Shown in pieces: positions 63,036 to 64,000 of a stretch of 64,000 nucleotides of DNA (within the stretch, counting starts at the first letter, position 1; each line of letters begins with the position of its first letter). The notes beneath the pieces were generated by a model. The model was not told the origin of the DNA. It worked only from the letters and a program-made list of their open reading frames with translations, and made no database searches. This DNA is from CALKZN01 sp050633585. GTDB taxonomy: Bacteria; Pseudomonadota; Gammaproteobacteria; Arenicellales; Arenicellaceae. The stretch covers positions 42,910-106,909 of the forward strand of contig JBOEGT010000025.1 of assembly GCA_050633585.1 (NCBI GenBank), read 5' to 3'. A program made the position numbers and the translations under genes.

Positions 63036-64000
63036 ATGTCGATGCGAAAAATCATTCACGTTGATATGGATGCATTTTTTGCCTCAGTCGAACAACGTGA
63101 TAACCCGAGTTTATTAGGCCTGCCAGTCGTGGTAGGAGGGCGACCAGATAGCCGTGGAGTGGTAGCGGCGTGTAGTTATGAAGCCAGGAAGTTTGGCGTT
63201 CATTCCGCCATGCCCTGTAGTAAAGCTTATCGGCTTTGTCCTGATGCGATTTTTGTGAAACCCCGCTTTGAAGCCTATCGAGAGGCCTCACAAGAGATTC
63301 ATAAAGTGTTTCGAGAGTTCACGGATATCATAGAGCCATTATCCTTAGATGAAGCCTTTTTGGACGTTACGGCAAATAAAGCATTTCAAGGGTCGGCAAC
63401 ATTGATTGCGAATGACATTCGACGACGCATTCGACAAAAAACGCGTTTAACGGCGTCTGCAGGTGTTTCTTATAATAAATTCTTAGCAAAAATTGCCTCG
63501 GATATGAACAAACCCGATGGTTTATATTTAATTGAACCACAACATGCGGAAGCGTTTATTGAGCAATTAGAGGTGCGTAAATTTTTTGGTGTTGGCAAAG
63601 TTACTGAAGCCAAAATGCATCAGCATAAAATTTTTACTGGCAAAGACTTAAAACAATATTCTGAAATTGAATTGACGCAACTTTTCGGCAAATCAGGACG
63701 GCATTATTACCATATATCAAGAGGTATAGATGAAAGGCCTGTGCGTCAATCTAGGGTGAGAAAGTCCATCGGTAAAGAGACCACCTTTGGTGATGATCTA
63801 ACTGATACGCAAGAAATATGGACCATTTTGGAAGGTCTGGCAACGAGAGTTGCTGAAGTGTTAAACGCTAAAGAAATGAGAGCGAAAACACTCACTTTAA
63901 AAGTCCAACATAAAGACTTTACACAGGTGACAAGAAGCAAAACTGTCGAGTCTGAGATAGTGTATGAGGAGCAAATTGTGACGTATCTGCCTGAGTTGAT
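63036..64000 (+). CDS. dinB: DNA polymerase IV, 5' part
   Basis: The first 321 codons of a Y-family polymerase, cut by the right edge (E. coli DinB is 351 residues). The frame is open to the end of the window. Key stretches: IIHVDMDAFFASVEQRDNP (the first catalytic Asp and steric-gate Phe region), VVAACSYEARKFGVHSAMP, and LDEAFLDVT with the catalytic Asp-Glu pair. It performs translesion synthesis. It starts 17 bp after dbpA on the same strand. ATG 63036 and ATG 63042 are both possible; the second matches the E. coli N-terminus more closely. Confidence 0.94.
   Translation, partial: MSMRKIIHVDMDAFFASVEQRDNPSLLGLPVVVGGRPDSRGVVAACSYEARKFGVHSAMPCSKAYRLCPDAIFVKPRFEAYREASQEIHKVFREFTDIIEPLSLDEAFLDVTANKAFQGSATLIANDIRRRIRQKTRLTASAGVSYNKFLAKIASDMNKPDGLYLIEPQHAEAFIEQLEVRKFFGVGKVTEAKMHQHKIFTGKDLKQYSEIELTQLFGKSGRHYYHISRGIDERPVRQSRVRKSIGKETTFGDDLTDTQEIWTILEGLATRVAEVLNAKEMRAKTLTLKVQHKDFTQVTRSKTVESEIVYEEQIVTYLPEL

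Overview
The window looks like a core-genome stretch of an AT-rich marine gammaproteobacterium, most likely Oceanospirillales/Pseudomonadales (Marinomonas-like). This is inferred from gene content: an fpr gene divergent from a FinR-type LysR gene, a 405-residue SerB with an ACT-like N-terminus, FadD, DbpA, DinB and a cyo quinol oxidase. No rRNA or tRNA gene, integrase, transposase or CRISPR array was recognised. The window is cut inside a glnE-like gene on the left and inside dinB on the right.

Layout. 1-4.4 kb: 3' part of a divergent glnE, a LysE/RhtB exporter, fpr and its LysR neighbour. 4.4-10.4 kb: a leftward block cyoA-B-C-D, an SCO-like protein and a YbfB-type MFS transporter. 10.6-13.1 kb: an unassigned lipoprotein, and a siderophore-binding protein overlapping a GbsR/MarR-type regulator. 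13.7-16.9 kb: a di-heme cytochrome c peroxidase, a sensor kinase and a single-domain response regulator, tightly packed. 17-23.1 kb: membrane proteins, a HIT protein, two tandem TSUP transporters, a YadG/YadH-like ABC exporter, a MAPEG protein and a very small DUF6435-like gene. 23.2-30.2 kb: trhO, NADAR, a lipoprotein gamma-glutamyltranspeptidase, a GNAT, an ArsR/SRPBCC pair with two operator palindromes, and a RoxA-like di-heme cytochrome. 30.3-37 kb: serB, an SDR, and a rightward run of Gfo/Idh/MocA dehydrogenase, DUF192 protein, S9 peptidase and murI.

37.3-48.9 kb is the most unusual part. A 2801-codon gene encodes an inverse autotransporter (intimin/invasin-type beta-barrel at the N-terminus). 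It has a Thr/Arg-rich insertion inside the barrel and a very long Asn/Gly/Thr-rich, probably beta-helical passenger built from two modules. It is followed by three tandem phage-tail-collar (MdpB-like) proteins, a Tat-signal DUF6916-like protein, a GNAT acetyltransferase, and a second DUF6916-like protein on the opposite strand. No other phage gene is nearby, so this looks like a surface or secreted system, not a prophage.

49-64 kb returns to ordinary genes: a VTT membrane protein, thioredoxin, a MarR regulator with a perfect palindrome at its start, a second Tat-signal protein of unknown function, VOC and AraC proteins, a HI0933 flavoprotein, a third TSUP transporter, aldo/keto reductase, DoxX, FadD, DUF1653, dienelactone hydrolase, a GlxA-type regulator divergent from a cysteine hydrolase, DUF2306, DbpA and DinB. 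Function calls rest on motifs read by eye; no database search was possible.
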